Source: a virus
Length of the DNA stretch: 64,000 bases
Virus record (IMG/VR): IMGVR_UViG_3300021405_000007
Coordinates: 44,107-108,106 of that record
Reading direction: 5' to 3' (one strand)
The translations under genes were made by a program, and so were the position numbers. The notes under the pieces were generated by a model that saw only the letters and a program-made list of their open reading frames with translations, had not been told where the DNA came from and ran no database searches. Below are positions 1 through 7,679 of the stretch, piece after piece (the stretch's first letter is position 1; every line of letters begins with the position of its first letter).

Positions 1-45
1 GAAGTACATAGGGTAGTTAAGCAAGGTATAAAATAAGCTTACGGA

Positions 46-55
46 TGTTATAATT
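46..55 (+). promoter_or_regulatory. Putative late-block promoter (extended -10 type)
   Basis: TGTTATAATT, an exact match to the extended -10 form TGnTATAAT, ends 28 bases before the ATG at 83. The same element precedes seven other plus-strand starts in this window. No clear -35 box is seen upstream. A strong Shine-Dalgarno (AAGGAG, 71-76) lies between it and the gene. Confidence 0.5.
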
Positions 56-82
56 GTTTGGATTCTATATAAGGAGTTTAAG

Positions 83-505
83 ATGATTGAGGGATCGTGG
101 CTAGCAGTAGCTCCTCAGGCATTCACTGCTAATGGCACTCAATATGGTCTGATCACCCTCGCCTCAACTGCAGGGTTTTATACAAGACAGATCGTCACTA
201 TTCAAGCTACTGCTTTACCTGATTTACAAGTTCAGGTTAAACGCGTAAACGCAGACGGCGCTACAATGATTGTGGGTCCTACTGATGGAAACATTGGAAC
301 TTGGAGCAATATTGCCCTTTACACTACAGCTGCAACCTCTACAGTTAGGGCAGCGGAACAACGTAGAGCAGCTTTGGCAATAGATGCTATATCTAGAGCA
401 GTCTTCCAAGAAGATCCGGTTGTTGCTTTAAGGGTGGTTCTAGTGGATGGTTCCGGCAATGTTTTAGGGGTAGAAGGCAACCCGCTTCACACAACTACTA
501 CCTAG
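83..505 (+). CDS. Virion-associated protein, stand-alone copy of a duplicated domain
   Basis: A 140-residue protein with start ATG at 83 behind AAGGAG. Nearly its whole length aligns by eye with the N-terminal half of the protein at 14376-15200: both share PQAFTA-GT near the N-terminus, an AA-QRR motif, RAV--E-P-VA-R and LVD--GN ending in NPL. The later protein adds a C-terminal beta-rich domain that this one lacks, so this is either a truncated paralogue or the bare domain. It is probably a structural protein because it lies in the head/neck cluster and is followed by a strong terminator. The biochemical function is unknown. Confidence 0.75.
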   Translation: MIEGSWLAVAPQAFTANGTQYGLITLASTAGFYTRQIVTIQATALPDLQVQVKRVNADGATMIVGPTDGNIGTWSNIALYTTAATSTVRAAEQRRAALAIDAISRAVFQEDPVVALRVVLVDGSGNVLGVEGNPLHTTTT

Positions 506-531
506 TCTTTTAAATTAAAGATTTACAAAAT

Positions 532-573
532 AAACTCCGATAAGTATATTGTTCTTATCGGAGTTTATTTTTA
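532..573 (+). terminator. Rho-independent terminator
   Basis: A perfect 13-bp stem pairs 532-544 with 554-566 around a 9-base loop, followed by ATTTTT. It ends the transcript of the 83-505 gene. The next gene starts just after it, at 588. Confidence 0.85.
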
Positions 574-587
574 TAGGAATGGTTTAT

Positions 588-974
588 ATGAAGCTTGGCC
601 AATTAGTAGATAATCCTCTTTTCTTGAAAGCCTTAAAGGATCTTTCATCACAACCCCTCCCCGTTCTTGCAGCCTATAAACTTGTAACTATTATGGAGAT
701 TAGAGACCGAGAAGTCGGAAGATGGCAAAAGGTTCGAAATGCCCTTTTACAAAGTTATGGAAAAAAAGATGAAAAAGGAGAGTTAGTTATATCAGAGGAT
801 GGTACTCAGTATGTTTTGGAAAAAACAACCGCTTTTAATGAAGATTATAATCATTTGATATCTTTACCAGTAGATATACCAAAACTCTCCATTGAGGAGT
901 TAAAAGATGTTAAACTCTCCGCCGAATCTCTTCTGATTTTGCGACCAATACTCGCTTTAGAAACCTCGGATTAG
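588..974 (+). CDS. Conserved phage protein, head/neck region, function unknown
   Basis: A 128-residue protein if translation starts at ATG 588, about nine bases after AGGA at 575-578. The in-frame upstream codons fall inside the terminator hairpin and are unlikely starts. Visible features are an N-terminal PLFLKALK--S-QPLPV-AAYKL helix, a charged middle with RDREVGRW, and a C-terminal stretch of short beta/helical segments ending near LILRPIL. This layout (a helix, YG-KDE, then an E/I-rich tail) is common in small phage structural-cluster proteins of unknown function. No catalytic motif is seen. Confidence 0.7.
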   Translation: MKLGQLVDNPLFLKALKDLSSQPLPVLAAYKLVTIMEIRDREVGRWQKVRNALLQSYGKKDEKGELVISEDGTQYVLEKTTAFNEDYNHLISLPVDIPKLSIEELKDVKLSAESLLILRPILALETSD

Positions 975-994
975 GTTCTCCCCCGCCGAGTTCA

Positions 995-1018
995 ATGGGA
1001 TCCAAACTAGGATCCCAT
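995..1018 (+). terminator. Intergenic hairpin without a U-tract
   Basis: ATGGGATCC (995-1003) pairs perfectly with GGATCCCAT (1010-1018) around AAACTA. It lies 20 bases after the previous gene and just before the putative promoter at 1046. No T-run follows, so it may be a weak terminator or a transcript-end stabiliser. Confidence 0.45.
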
Positions 1019-1045
1019 ACCCCTCCCTCTAGCAGTTTGAATACA

Positions 1046-1055
1046 TGTTAAAATT
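1046..1055 (+). promoter_or_regulatory. Putative late-block promoter (TGTTAAAATT)
   Basis: TGTTAAAATT lies in a 127-base gap, 46 bases before the GTG at 1102. The identical ten bases occur upstream of the genes at 36494, 43815 and 53155. Confidence 0.5.
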
Positions 1056-1101
1056 TTGTAAGTTCTATAATAATAGACACTTATAATAATCTTTACTTTC
1101 A

Positions 1102-1461
1102 GTGAGTTATATTTCTATGACCCCAGAATTCATGGATAAAATCAGTGAATTGCAAGCCGCTCAAAGAGAAATGGCACTTCTTCAAAAAATTCATACTGAA
1201 ACTCTTGATAAACAGTTAAAACTTCTTGAAAGTCAAAGAGATATATTAACAACCAATACTGTAATAGTAAAAGATCATGAACGTAGAAGCACGCAATTGG
1301 AAGGACGGATGGGTATTTTAGAAGAAAAGTTATCGCCCATTGAAAAATACTTAGCTGAGTTAGCAGCAGTAAATAAAGTTATGAAGATTCTTGGAACAAC
1401 CTTTACCTTTCTAGCCTCTGCAGCCACAATAATAGAACTAATCAAAATGTTTGCCAAATAA
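1102..1461 (+). CDS. Coiled-coil protein with a C-terminal membrane segment
   Basis: 119 residues from GTG 1102, or 114 from ATG 1117. Neither start has a strong Shine-Dalgarno, so the start is uncertain. Residues about 10-85 are strongly heptad-like (SELQAAQREMALLQKI; LEGRMGILEEKLSPIEKYL). Residues about 93-115 are hydrophobic (GTTFTFLASAATIIELI) and could span a membrane. The coiled-coil-then-helix layout recalls small XhlA-like lysis accessory proteins, but the position among head/neck genes argues for a structural or internal role. Function unknown. Confidence 0.7.
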   Translation: MSYISMTPEFMDKISELQAAQREMALLQKIHTETLDKQLKLLESQRDILTTNTVIVKDHERRSTQLEGRMGILEEKLSPIEKYLAELAAVNKVMKILGTTFTFLASAATIIELIKMFAK

Positions 1462-1471
1462 GGAATTTTCG

Positions 1472-1876
1472 ATGCTGATAGGTAAACTTTTAAATAGCGA
1501 TGCAACTATCAATAATTATTACGAAATTGGTAGTTTACAATTTGTTTCGGGTGAAGCTTTCACCGTAGTAATGCAGGTTTTTGGAGCTCAAAGCGGTCTT
1601 AGAAAGATGCTAATAGCTCAAGATAACAATCCTTCCCATATAGCTGTTACTTTAACCCTACCCAATTTAGATGGTTCTGATTTATCACTAACAATGACTC
1701 AAATGACCAATGACGCTAGTATATGGTCGGCAGCCGTTAACTCCACTCAATCAGCACTTTTAGCTATGGGTAATGCTCAATTTTCAGTAGTAGATTCAAG
1801 TATGGGAGCGCCCGGACCAGTTATGGGTTTTATTCCTAGTGCTCTAAGTTTAGTTATAACCGGGGATGTTCCTTAA
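1472..1876 (+). CDS. Putative structural protein, head/neck region
   Basis: 134 residues from ATG 1472, which follows AAGGA at 1460-1464 with normal spacing. A longer reading from TTG 1451 overlaps the previous gene and is less likely. The sequence is beta-rich and Ser/Thr-rich with no charged catalytic motif (LQFVSGEAFTVVMQVFGAQS; PSALSLVITGDVP at the end), as in small phage decoration or connector proteins. It is followed by a strong hairpin. No family was recognised. Confidence 0.65.
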   Translation: MLIGKLLNSDATINNYYEIGSLQFVSGEAFTVVMQVFGAQSGLRKMLIAQDNNPSHIAVTLTLPNLDGSDLSLTMTQMTNDASIWSAAVNSTQSALLAMGNAQFSVVDSSMGAPGPVMGFIPSALSLVITGDVP

Positions 1877-1879
1877 ATA

Positions 1880-1908
1880 TGAGCCGATTAAACTACTGAA
1901 TCGGCTCA
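1880..1908 (+). terminator. Intergenic hairpin
   Basis: TGAGCCGATT (1880-1889) pairs with AATCGGCTCA (1899-1908), a perfect 10-bp stem. The sequence after it (CACTTTG) is not a real U-tract. Probably a terminator or processing signal between the genes at 1472 and 1940. Confidence 0.5.
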
Positions 1909-1939
1909 CACTTTGACCTAATTAGGAAAAAAAACAATA

Positions 1940-2776
1940 ATGACAAGAACTTATGGTAAGTCTAACAGGGGCGAGTCCCAATTGCAACCATTGATGACCG
2001 TTGCACGTCTAAAAGCGGAATACCTCTTCGGCGCTGTAGACGTGACTGATTCTAATGGTAATACTATTTCTGATTCTGCTCTCCAATCCTATATTGATTC
2101 AGCTATAAACATGCTTGAATTAGACTTAGATATGGCTTTTACTCCTCGTCAAGAATTAGAAGAGAGAGACTTCTTTGGTAATGACTATTTTAACTGGGGG
2201 TATAACCAGCTTAATCGATACCCTGTAATTTCTATTCAAGACGTATTCTTTGCTTTTTTAAGAAACGATGATGGTACGTACGATGAAACTATTGACATCC
2301 CACAAGCTTGGTGGCGTTTGAAGAAAGAAACCGGACTCTTTCGAATGATACCAAATAACAAATTCCCAGCTAACCTTCAAATTGATCAAACGGGCACCTT
2401 TTTCCCTGAATTATTTCGTAGGGAAGGTCACGTCCCTCAATTATTTGTTATATCTTATACTTGGGGATTACAAGAAGGTCAGATACCACCATTAATAAAT
2501 CATGCCATAGGCATGTTAGCGGCAATATTCGCTTTATCACCTCTTGGTAACTTAATTTTAGGCCCTGGCATAGCTAGTTCTAGTTTAGGTATTGACGGAC
2601 TCTCCCAATCGTTGTCTACTACCAATAGCGGTGCAGATGGGGGCGCCTTTGCAAGCCAAGTTAGAGACTACAAAAATCAACTTTGGGGTCAACGAGGCGA
2701 TGCTACTGATAACACCAGTATCGTTCATATTTTAAGAAACTACTACAAGGGTGCCCCACTAATGTCCATGATATAA
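1940..2776 (+). CDS. Head-tail connector/adaptor-like protein
   Basis: 278 residues from ATG 1940. The N-terminal part has the pattern of phage head-completion adaptors: a short helix and an SDSALQSYIDSAINMLELDL segment, where small helices expose acidic residues, then TPRQELEERD. A tyrosine/tryptophan-rich middle follows (WGYNQLNRYPVISIQDVFFA). Near residues 190-215 lies a hydrophobic stretch (HAIGMLAAIFALSPLGNLIL) and then a Gly/Ser-rich linker. The C-terminal end is basic. Position just before neck genes supports a connector assignment. Adaptor families diverge quickly, so this rests on pattern and place. Confidence 0.6.
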   Translation: MTRTYGKSNRGESQLQPLMTVARLKAEYLFGAVDVTDSNGNTISDSALQSYIDSAINMLELDLDMAFTPRQELEERDFFGNDYFNWGYNQLNRYPVISIQDVFFAFLRNDDGTYDETIDIPQAWWRLKKETGLFRMIPNNKFPANLQIDQTGTFFPELFRREGHVPQLFVISYTWGLQEGQIPPLINHAIGMLAAIFALSPLGNLILGPGIASSSLGIDGLSQSLSTTNSGADGGAFASQVRDYKNQLWGQRGDATDNTSIVHILRNYYKGAPLMSMI

Positions 2777-2785
2777 GGGGAAGCA

Positions 2786-3064
2786 ATGAAAGAAGAAACT
2801 CCTCAAGATAAGATCGTGGGATATACTAAATCAAAAAAGCCTATCTATGACGTGGATGCGCATCACCCGGATCCTGAATGGAAGCATCTTTACTCCGACT
2901 TCACTAGAAATGATCACGCTGATGCGGCGATTGTTTTGCTGGCTCAAGGACACAACCCTGAAACAGAGTTAAACAAGAAAAAAGCTTATGGTTTCGCGGC
3001 CTCATGCCATGAAAGACATGTAGTGAATTGTGATTGGATCGAAGCGCATCCTAAAGGTAGGTAA
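2786..3064 (+). CDS. Small His-rich protein with one GxTxSxKPIY module
   Basis: 92 residues, starting 9 bases after the previous stop behind AGGGGAAGC. It carries one copy of a module seen three times in the next protein: IVGYTKSKKPIY near residues 10-21, then a DH-DA helix (FTRNDHADAAIVLLAQGH) and a second helix with Cys and His (SCHERHVVNCDW). Histidine content is high, so metal binding is conceivable but unproven. It is probably a structural or scaffold-related protein co-expressed with the larger repeat protein that follows. Confidence 0.65.
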   Translation: MKEETPQDKIVGYTKSKKPIYDVDAHHPDPEWKHLYSDFTRNDHADAAIVLLAQGHNPETELNKKKAYGFAASCHERHVVNCDWIEAHPKGR

Positions 3065-3073
3065 GGTATAATT
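3064..3073 (+). promoter_or_regulatory. Putative late-block promoter (AGGTATAATT)
   Basis: AGGTATAATT contains a perfect TATAAT and ends 53 bases before the ATG at 3126. It overlaps the stop region of the previous gene. It resembles the other elements of this family but lacks the TG of the extended -10. Confidence 0.4.
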
Positions 3074-3125
3074 TTCACGTAACAAGTTTGTTTATATTGA
3101 TAAATTTTTTAGATTAGGCTTATAA

Positions 3126-5837
3126 ATGTCAAAACCTTTTGATATTAATGAAGAAATTGATCAACTATCTGAAAAAATGGTTAAAGCTCAAAAAATCACC
3201 TTTTTTGAGTTAGCTTCTGAATTAGGCCTGGAAGGTCTAAAAAAAGCAAGCTCTAAAATGTCAGAAGCACAACTCACTGCTTTTAAAGAAGAATTACAAA
3301 AACATATACCAAAAAGTGTAACTAAATCTGATTCTACTCCTGATGGTATGAGTGAAGAAATGGCTGGAGTTTCAATGGCTCCTAGAGATGAAAATGAAAC
3401 TGAACAAAAAAAAGAAGAACGAGAAAAAGCCGCTAAAAGAGTCGAAGATGCCGAAGGTTTGAATAAAGATGAAAATGCTTTAGGAGAAATGCTAATGGCC
3501 TCTGAAAAAGCTCCAATGAAAAAGTCTGAAGGTGCTAGAGGGGGACATGTGATAGGTCATACCAAGAGTGGTAAGCCTATATATGCTTCTGGTGATGGCC
3601 AATCTTATTGGAAAACATTTAACTCAGATGAGCATTTGACAGCTGCTGCAATCCATGCTAAAGAAGCAGATAAATATAAAAAAAATGTTAATGAAATACG
3701 TGCAAAGTATAAAGAAAATGAAGCACCAATGAGTGATCAGGATCAACGTTTGCATAGTTATAATTGGAATAAATGGGATCACCATCACCATGAAGCTCAA
3801 CAACATCAAGAAATAGGTCGGGTTTTAAGGGACAGAGAGGAGCGTAAGAAAAAAACTCTAGAAAAATCTAAAGGTGCTAGAGGAGGCCACGTAATAGGGT
3901 ACACCCAATCAGGCAAACCAATCTATGAAGCAGCTAATCACTCCAGCCATAAAGATTTTTCCAAAAAAGATCATGCTGATGCACTTCAAGCCCACAAAGA
4001 ATTAACTCCTACAGCCGGTAATCTTAAAGCTTTGATGGAAGCGAAATACCATGCTGAGCAACAAAAAACTCATTTAAATGCTATGGAAAACAATAAAATG
4101 AAAAAAAGTGTAGTAGAAAAATCAATTATAAACAATACCATGAGTCTTGAGCCTTTTATCGAAACTGATAGAGGCGGTAAATTTGAAATGAATATGGACG
4201 ATATGAACCGTCAAGCATTGCTTGATGAACTTATTGCTATGGATGCAATGGCTTCAGAAGAGATGAGAGACGTACTGCACCAAGGCGGCCCCGAAATGTC
4301 AGAATCTTGGACTGGACAAACAATAGACGATCCACAACCCCATATGGACTATGAGTTGGGTGCGGAAGATCTTAAAACTCCAAAATCTGAAAACAAAAAT
4401 GATCAAATTGCTGATAAGATTATAGAATTAAACAAATTAGGCGAAATGTCTCACGAGGAAAGAATGGAAATGCGCGAAAAAATAATGATGATTCTTGAGG
4501 CTTTAATGGAGCGTCAACTAGAAAAAGCTGTTATTTCTAAAGCTCTTGACACTTTATCTGTGAAATTGAATCTACCAAATGGTAAATTGCATACTCTTTA
4601 CGACAAAGTAGTTGAATTGAAAAAGTCTGAAGGCGCCAGAGGTGGGAAAATTATAGGCCATACTAAATCGGGTAAACCTATTTACGAACATGCCGAACAT
4701 AAAGGGCATGAAGGCTTTCATTATGAAGATCATTTCGATGCTATGAAAGTTCATCATAAATTGGCGCATTCCCATGAAGATAAAGCTAAAGGCATGATTG
4801 CCGCTGATGGAATGAAAGACTTTAAAGAGCTGAAAGGTCACGCTGAAGGCATAAAACACCACCTCAATGAGGCTTCCAAACATGAAAAAATGTTCCGTAA
4901 AATGACGCCAGGCATTAAAAAAGCCCTAGATCCTTTTTATGATAACATCGAAACTAACGAAGATTTCTATAAATCTGATGCTTTAAATCCTTTCGAATAT
5001 AGAAAGATTGGACAAAACTACCATGCAGATGTCGACGCTTATATTGAAGCAGAAGAAAAAGCAACAAAAGAAAATCTAGATAAATCAACTTTCTTTTACC
5101 CAGACCAAAAAGCTTTGACCAAGTCATCAGGCATCCAAGAGTTGATCGAAAAGGGCGCTCACATGGACGAGCTGGAGCTTGAAACTGCTTTAATTAATAA
5201 AGGTATTTCTGCTACCTATCGTGGAGTTAACATAGTAAAATCATTCACAGACTCTTCTATGGAAGACCTTTTTGTACAACGAGATACTTGGGGTCAACCA
5301 ATTAAAAAGTCATACGATGATATTCATCGCGAAGGTAGCGGTTCTGCAGAAGACCATGATGACGTAATGCATCAAGATGCCGGCGAAGCAATGGAAGAAT
5401 CCGGAGAGCCGATCCGTAAAGATGAGTCAGAAGAGTCTGATGAAGAAAAGAAAAAAAGAGAAGAAGCTAAAGAAAAACTCATGGAGATGGAAGAACGCGA
5501 ACATGCAACCAAAGATCCAGAAGAGTTGATTGAAGCTGAAAAAGAAGAGCATATGGAAAAAGCTGAAGATGACCACAAAGAAAGCGACAATTGTGAAGAT
5601 GTTGACTTGGAAAAATGTGGTGGCTATGATATGCTTTCTAAAGAGTTAGATGATATGAAAGAAGATGCTAAAGATGAAGAGATTGAAAAAGCCTATATCG
5701 GCTTTAAAAAACTTGAAAGCAAAATAGCTCATCGTGGTGGAGTTAAAAACCCAGCTGCAGTCGCCGCTTCGATAGGTAGAAAAAAGTATGGAAAACAAGG
5801 ATTTGCAAAATTAAGTGCTGCAGGACGTCGTAAGTAG
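3126..5837 (+). CDS. Large charged repeat protein of the head region (three GxTxSGKPIY modules)
   Basis: 903 residues, very rich in Glu, Lys, His and Met. Three modules begin with the glycines at residues 136, 250 and 503: GARGGHVIGHTKSGKPIY, GARGGHVIGYTQSGKPIY and GARGGKIIGHTKSGKPIY. Modules two and three continue with F---DH-DA----H--L and a His-rich helix; the first has the related DEHLTAAAIHA. Between and after them are acidic helical stretches (about residues 745-860). The basic C-terminus (NPAAVAASIGRKKYGKQGFA) resembles basic tails seen on phage head-associated proteins. It may be a scaffold, an internal capsid protein or a fusion matured by proteolysis. Protease sites cannot be assigned by eye. 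Confidence 0.7.
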   Translation: MSKPFDINEEIDQLSEKMVKAQKITFFELASELGLEGLKKASSKMSEAQLTAFKEELQKHIPKSVTKSDSTPDGMSEEMAGVSMAPRDENETEQKKEEREKAAKRVEDAEGLNKDENALGEMLMASEKAPMKKSEGARGGHVIGHTKSGKPIYASGDGQSYWKTFNSDEHLTAAAIHAKEADKYKKNVNEIRAKYKENEAPMSDQDQRLHSYNWNKWDHHHHEAQQHQEIGRVLRDREERKKKTLEKSKGARGGHVIGYTQSGKPIYEAANHSSHKDFSKKDHADALQAHKELTPTAGNLKALMEAKYHAEQQKTHLNAMENNKMKKSVVEKSIINNTMSLEPFIETDRGGKFEMNMDDMNRQALLDELIAMDAMASEEMRDVLHQGGPEMSESWTGQTIDDPQPHMDYELGAEDLKTPKSENKNDQIADKIIELNKLGEMSHEERMEMREKIMMILEALMERQLEKAVISKALDTLSVKLNLPNGKLHTLYDKVVELKKSEGARGGKIIGHTKSGKPIYEHAEHKGHEGFHYEDHFDAMKVHHKLAHSHEDKAKGMIAADGMKDFKELKGHAEGIKHHLNEASKHEKMFRKMTPGIKKALDPFYDNIETNEDFYKSDALNPFEYRKIGQNYHADVDAYIEAEEKATKENLDKSTFFYPDQKALTKSSGIQELIEKGAHMDELELETALINKGISATYRGVNIVKSFTDSSMEDLFVQRDTWGQPIKKSYDDIHREGSGSAEDHDDVMHQDAGEAMEESGEPIRKDESEESDEEKKKREEAKEKLMEMEEREHATKDPEELIEAEKEEHMEKAEDDHKESDNCEDVDLEKCGGYDMLSKELDDMKEDAKDEEIEKAYIGFKKLESKIAHRGGVKNPAAVAASIGRKKYGKQGFAKLSAAGRRK

Positions 5838-5853
5838 TAAATGGAGTTTGGAT

Positions 5854-6240
5854 GTGGATAGCAACAATAAATCTATTGATTTTTGGGTTCAATTTGGAAT
5901 TGATGTTCCTTTGGATGAAATTTTCCAAAAAGCGACGCTCACGACGCCCAAAGCTCCACGCCTCCCTCACCCCGGGGAAGGCGCAAAAGCCAAACAACCA
6001 GAAAGCTATAAACCACCTAAAGGTACTATAACTAAACCTGAATCTTTGCAACCACACTATTCTGATAAGCCTAATATGAGTAAATTCAAAAAGATTTTGA
6101 GTCACCCAGAATTAGGTCCAAAACTTCAAGGACGTATTGGATATCATCCTAAAACCGATACTATTCACGTATTGCATCCCTCAGCACATAAAATAATCAG
6201 TGAGCATGTTTCACAACAGAAAGAGATGGCTCATGGTTAG
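5854..6240 (+). CDS. Small basic protein, head/neck region, function unknown
   Basis: 128 residues if it starts at GTG 5854, seven bases after GGAG at 5843-5846. The frame stays open back to 5815 but those codons overlap the previous gene and have no ribosome-binding site. A Pro/Lys-rich linker (TPKAPRLPHPGEGAKAKQPE) separates an acidic N-terminus from a C-terminal part with GRIGYHPKTDTIHVLHPSAH. No family was recognised. Context suggests a virion or assembly protein. Confidence 0.6.
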   Translation: MDSNNKSIDFWVQFGIDVPLDEIFQKATLTTPKAPRLPHPGEGAKAKQPESYKPPKGTITKPESLQPHYSDKPNMSKFKKILSHPELGPKLQGRIGYHPKTDTIHVLHPSAHKIISEHVSQQKEMAHG

Positions 6241-6272
6241 TTCTTTTTCCACTAGAGTTTCGGAAAAATATT

Positions 6273-7079
6273 ATGACGTCCATTAAAAAGGGTTGGAATG
6301 TAGAAGTAGCTAAACCTACAAAACGTCAATCCACTCTCCCTAAAGTAAATTTAAAAAAAGAACAATTTGACCAACTTATACTTGACCAAGGTGTAAATGT
6401 AAGAGTCTTTAGAACAGTTCCATGCCCTAATGTTAAGTCTATTGAAGCTGGGGAGCATGAGATTGATTGTCCACTTTGCCGTGGTTCTCAATTCGTGGAT
6501 CGATACCCATTAGAAACTAGAGTTGTGATTCAATCCGTACAAACAGAAGTAGCTCACTTAGTTGAAGGTCTTTACGACGGTAATACGGTCACTATTACCC
6601 TCCCAAGCGGTGTAGAATGCCAATATTACACCATGATTGAATTAGTTAACTATACCGAAATTTATATTGAACGTGTGTCCCGGCAATTAGGACAAGTAGA
6701 TGTTCTAAAATTCCCAGCTACTAGGGTCAATTTGTTAATTGATCAACACGGCAAGGAATACCTTGAAGGTGCAGACTTTAGCGTAGATCTTAACAGCAAT
6801 ATAAAATGGGGAACTAATAGAGGCCCGGTAGAAGGCACTATTTACTCAATTCATTATGAAACCAAAGTACGGTACCGTACTGTACGGGCACTGCACACCA
6901 ATCGTTATGGCAATATAACCGAAAACGGTGTGGATGATATGACTAAGATGGCGGAATCATGGTTAGGCTTCAAAATTTTCTTAGTTGACAGAAAAGATCA
7001 ACTGGGCAATCTAGTTAGGAGTAATAAACTCCCACTTCATGAGATTTCTGATGATTCCGATTATTACACTACAACTTAA
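6273..7079 (+). CDS. Neck/connector-like protein with a zinc-knuckle-like motif
   Basis: 268 residues. The N-terminal third contains PCPNVKSIEAGEHEIDCPLCRG (split: PCP, then DCPLC about 20 residues on), a four-Cys/His arrangement that could hold zinc. This pattern is typical of small neck proteins encoded between connector and sheath genes in many uncultured myophages. The remainder is beta-rich with many Tyr and Val residues, plus HTNRYGNITENG-DD near residue 210. It ends four bases into a convergent minus-strand gene. Probable head-tail joining protein; the zinc site is inferred. Confidence 0.6.
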   Translation: MTSIKKGWNVEVAKPTKRQSTLPKVNLKKEQFDQLILDQGVNVRVFRTVPCPNVKSIEAGEHEIDCPLCRGSQFVDRYPLETRVVIQSVQTEVAHLVEGLYDGNTVTITLPSGVECQYYTMIELVNYTEIYIERVSRQLGQVDVLKFPATRVNLLIDQHGKEYLEGADFSVDLNSNIKWGTNRGPVEGTIYSIHYETKVRYRTVRALHTNRYGNITENGVDDMTKMAESWLGFKIFLVDRKDQLGNLVRSNKLPLHEISDDSDYYTTT

Positions 7080-7249
7080 ATAGTGGATTCTAAGTCTTCT
7101 ACTTCTAATATTTCAAAAGATCCGACTGCATAACCCTCGATTACTAGGTGCCTAGCCTCTTTATCTACTTCTCTTCTTGTTGAGAAGATTCCTGAGTGGA
7201 TCGCATCTTCCATGGATTCATCCTTGAATTTAATTACGTATTTTTTCAT
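7076..7249 (-). CDS. Small acidic protein, minus-strand island
   Basis: 57 residues, starting at 7249 behind a strong AAAGGAG. The product begins MKKYVIKFKDESMEDAIHSG and ends with an acidic EILEVEDLEST tail. Its stop overlaps the convergent stop of the neck gene by four bases. It is the second gene of a two-gene island driven by the element at 7518-7546, which inserts accessory coding into the late structural block. Function unknown. Confidence 0.7.
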   Translation of the reverse strand: MKKYVIKFKDESMEDAIHSGIFSTRREVDKEARHLVIEGYAVGSFEILEVEDLESTI

Positions 7250-7313
7250 AGTTTTTTACTCCTTTAATTTTTTAGAAGTCAAAGCCGTCATTATCTAGCT
7301 CTTCGTCATCTTC

Positions 7314-7481
7314 CTAATAATTTTCAGTTTCTAGAAAGTCTTCATCATCAAAGTCTTCTTCTAATAGATCATCTGATTCTTTATCTTCGTGAAATCCACC
7401 ATCTTCGTATTCTTTTTCTAAGTTTCCAAAGGCTAACTCATTCATTTCTTTACTTAATTTTATCATTTCTTCTATTCTCAT
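7314..7481 (-). CDS. Small highly acidic protein with an in-frame amber near its end
   Basis: 55 residues from ATG 7481 behind AAAGGAG, beginning MRIEEMIKLSKEMNELAF and becoming almost entirely Asp/Glu (EEDFDDEDFLETENY). The TAG at 7316-7314 is followed in the same frame by 13 more codons of the same composition (EDDEELDNDGFDF) and a TAA at 7274-7272. The gene may have been shortened by a recent nonsense change, or the TAG may be read through at some rate. Acidic phage peptides of this kind can act as DNA mimics, but nothing here proves that. Confidence 0.65.
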   Translation of the reverse strand: MRIEEMIKLSKEMNELAFGNLEKEYEDGGFHEDKESDDLLEEDFDDEDFLETENY

Positions 7482-7517
7482 GATCGTTACTCCTTTATGG
7501 TTACTTTTTACAATACA

Positions 7518-7546
7518 CTCTTCGGTAGATTTTTAAAAAACTTTAG
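7518..7546 (-). promoter_or_regulatory. Accessory-operon promoter element (AAAG-N15-CCG class), copy a
   Basis: On the minus strand this reads CTAAAG, a T/A-rich 15-base spacer, then CCGAAGAG, 37 bases upstream of the ATG at 7481. The same arrangement precedes eight other accessory genes or operons in the window. It stands head to head with the sigma-factor leader. Confidence 0.7.
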
Positions 7547-7679
7547 AAAAAAGTTGCATCTTTTGACAATAATCAGTAAACTATAATTAACTCATTGAGG
7601 GTAGTATAGCTAACTCTTCAAGATTCTTACCAAATTTGGTAAAATAATTAAAAAATTTTTATTAAATTTGGATTCAATC

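Noticed and set aside
4572-4883. Long antisense frame opposite the repeat protein
   Set aside because: It is the complement of a charged His/Glu-rich coding stretch and has no ribosome-binding site.
7314-7316. Genome-wide stop-codon recoding
   Set aside because: TAG, TGA and TAA all terminate clear genes here (for example 505, 22374 and 7079).
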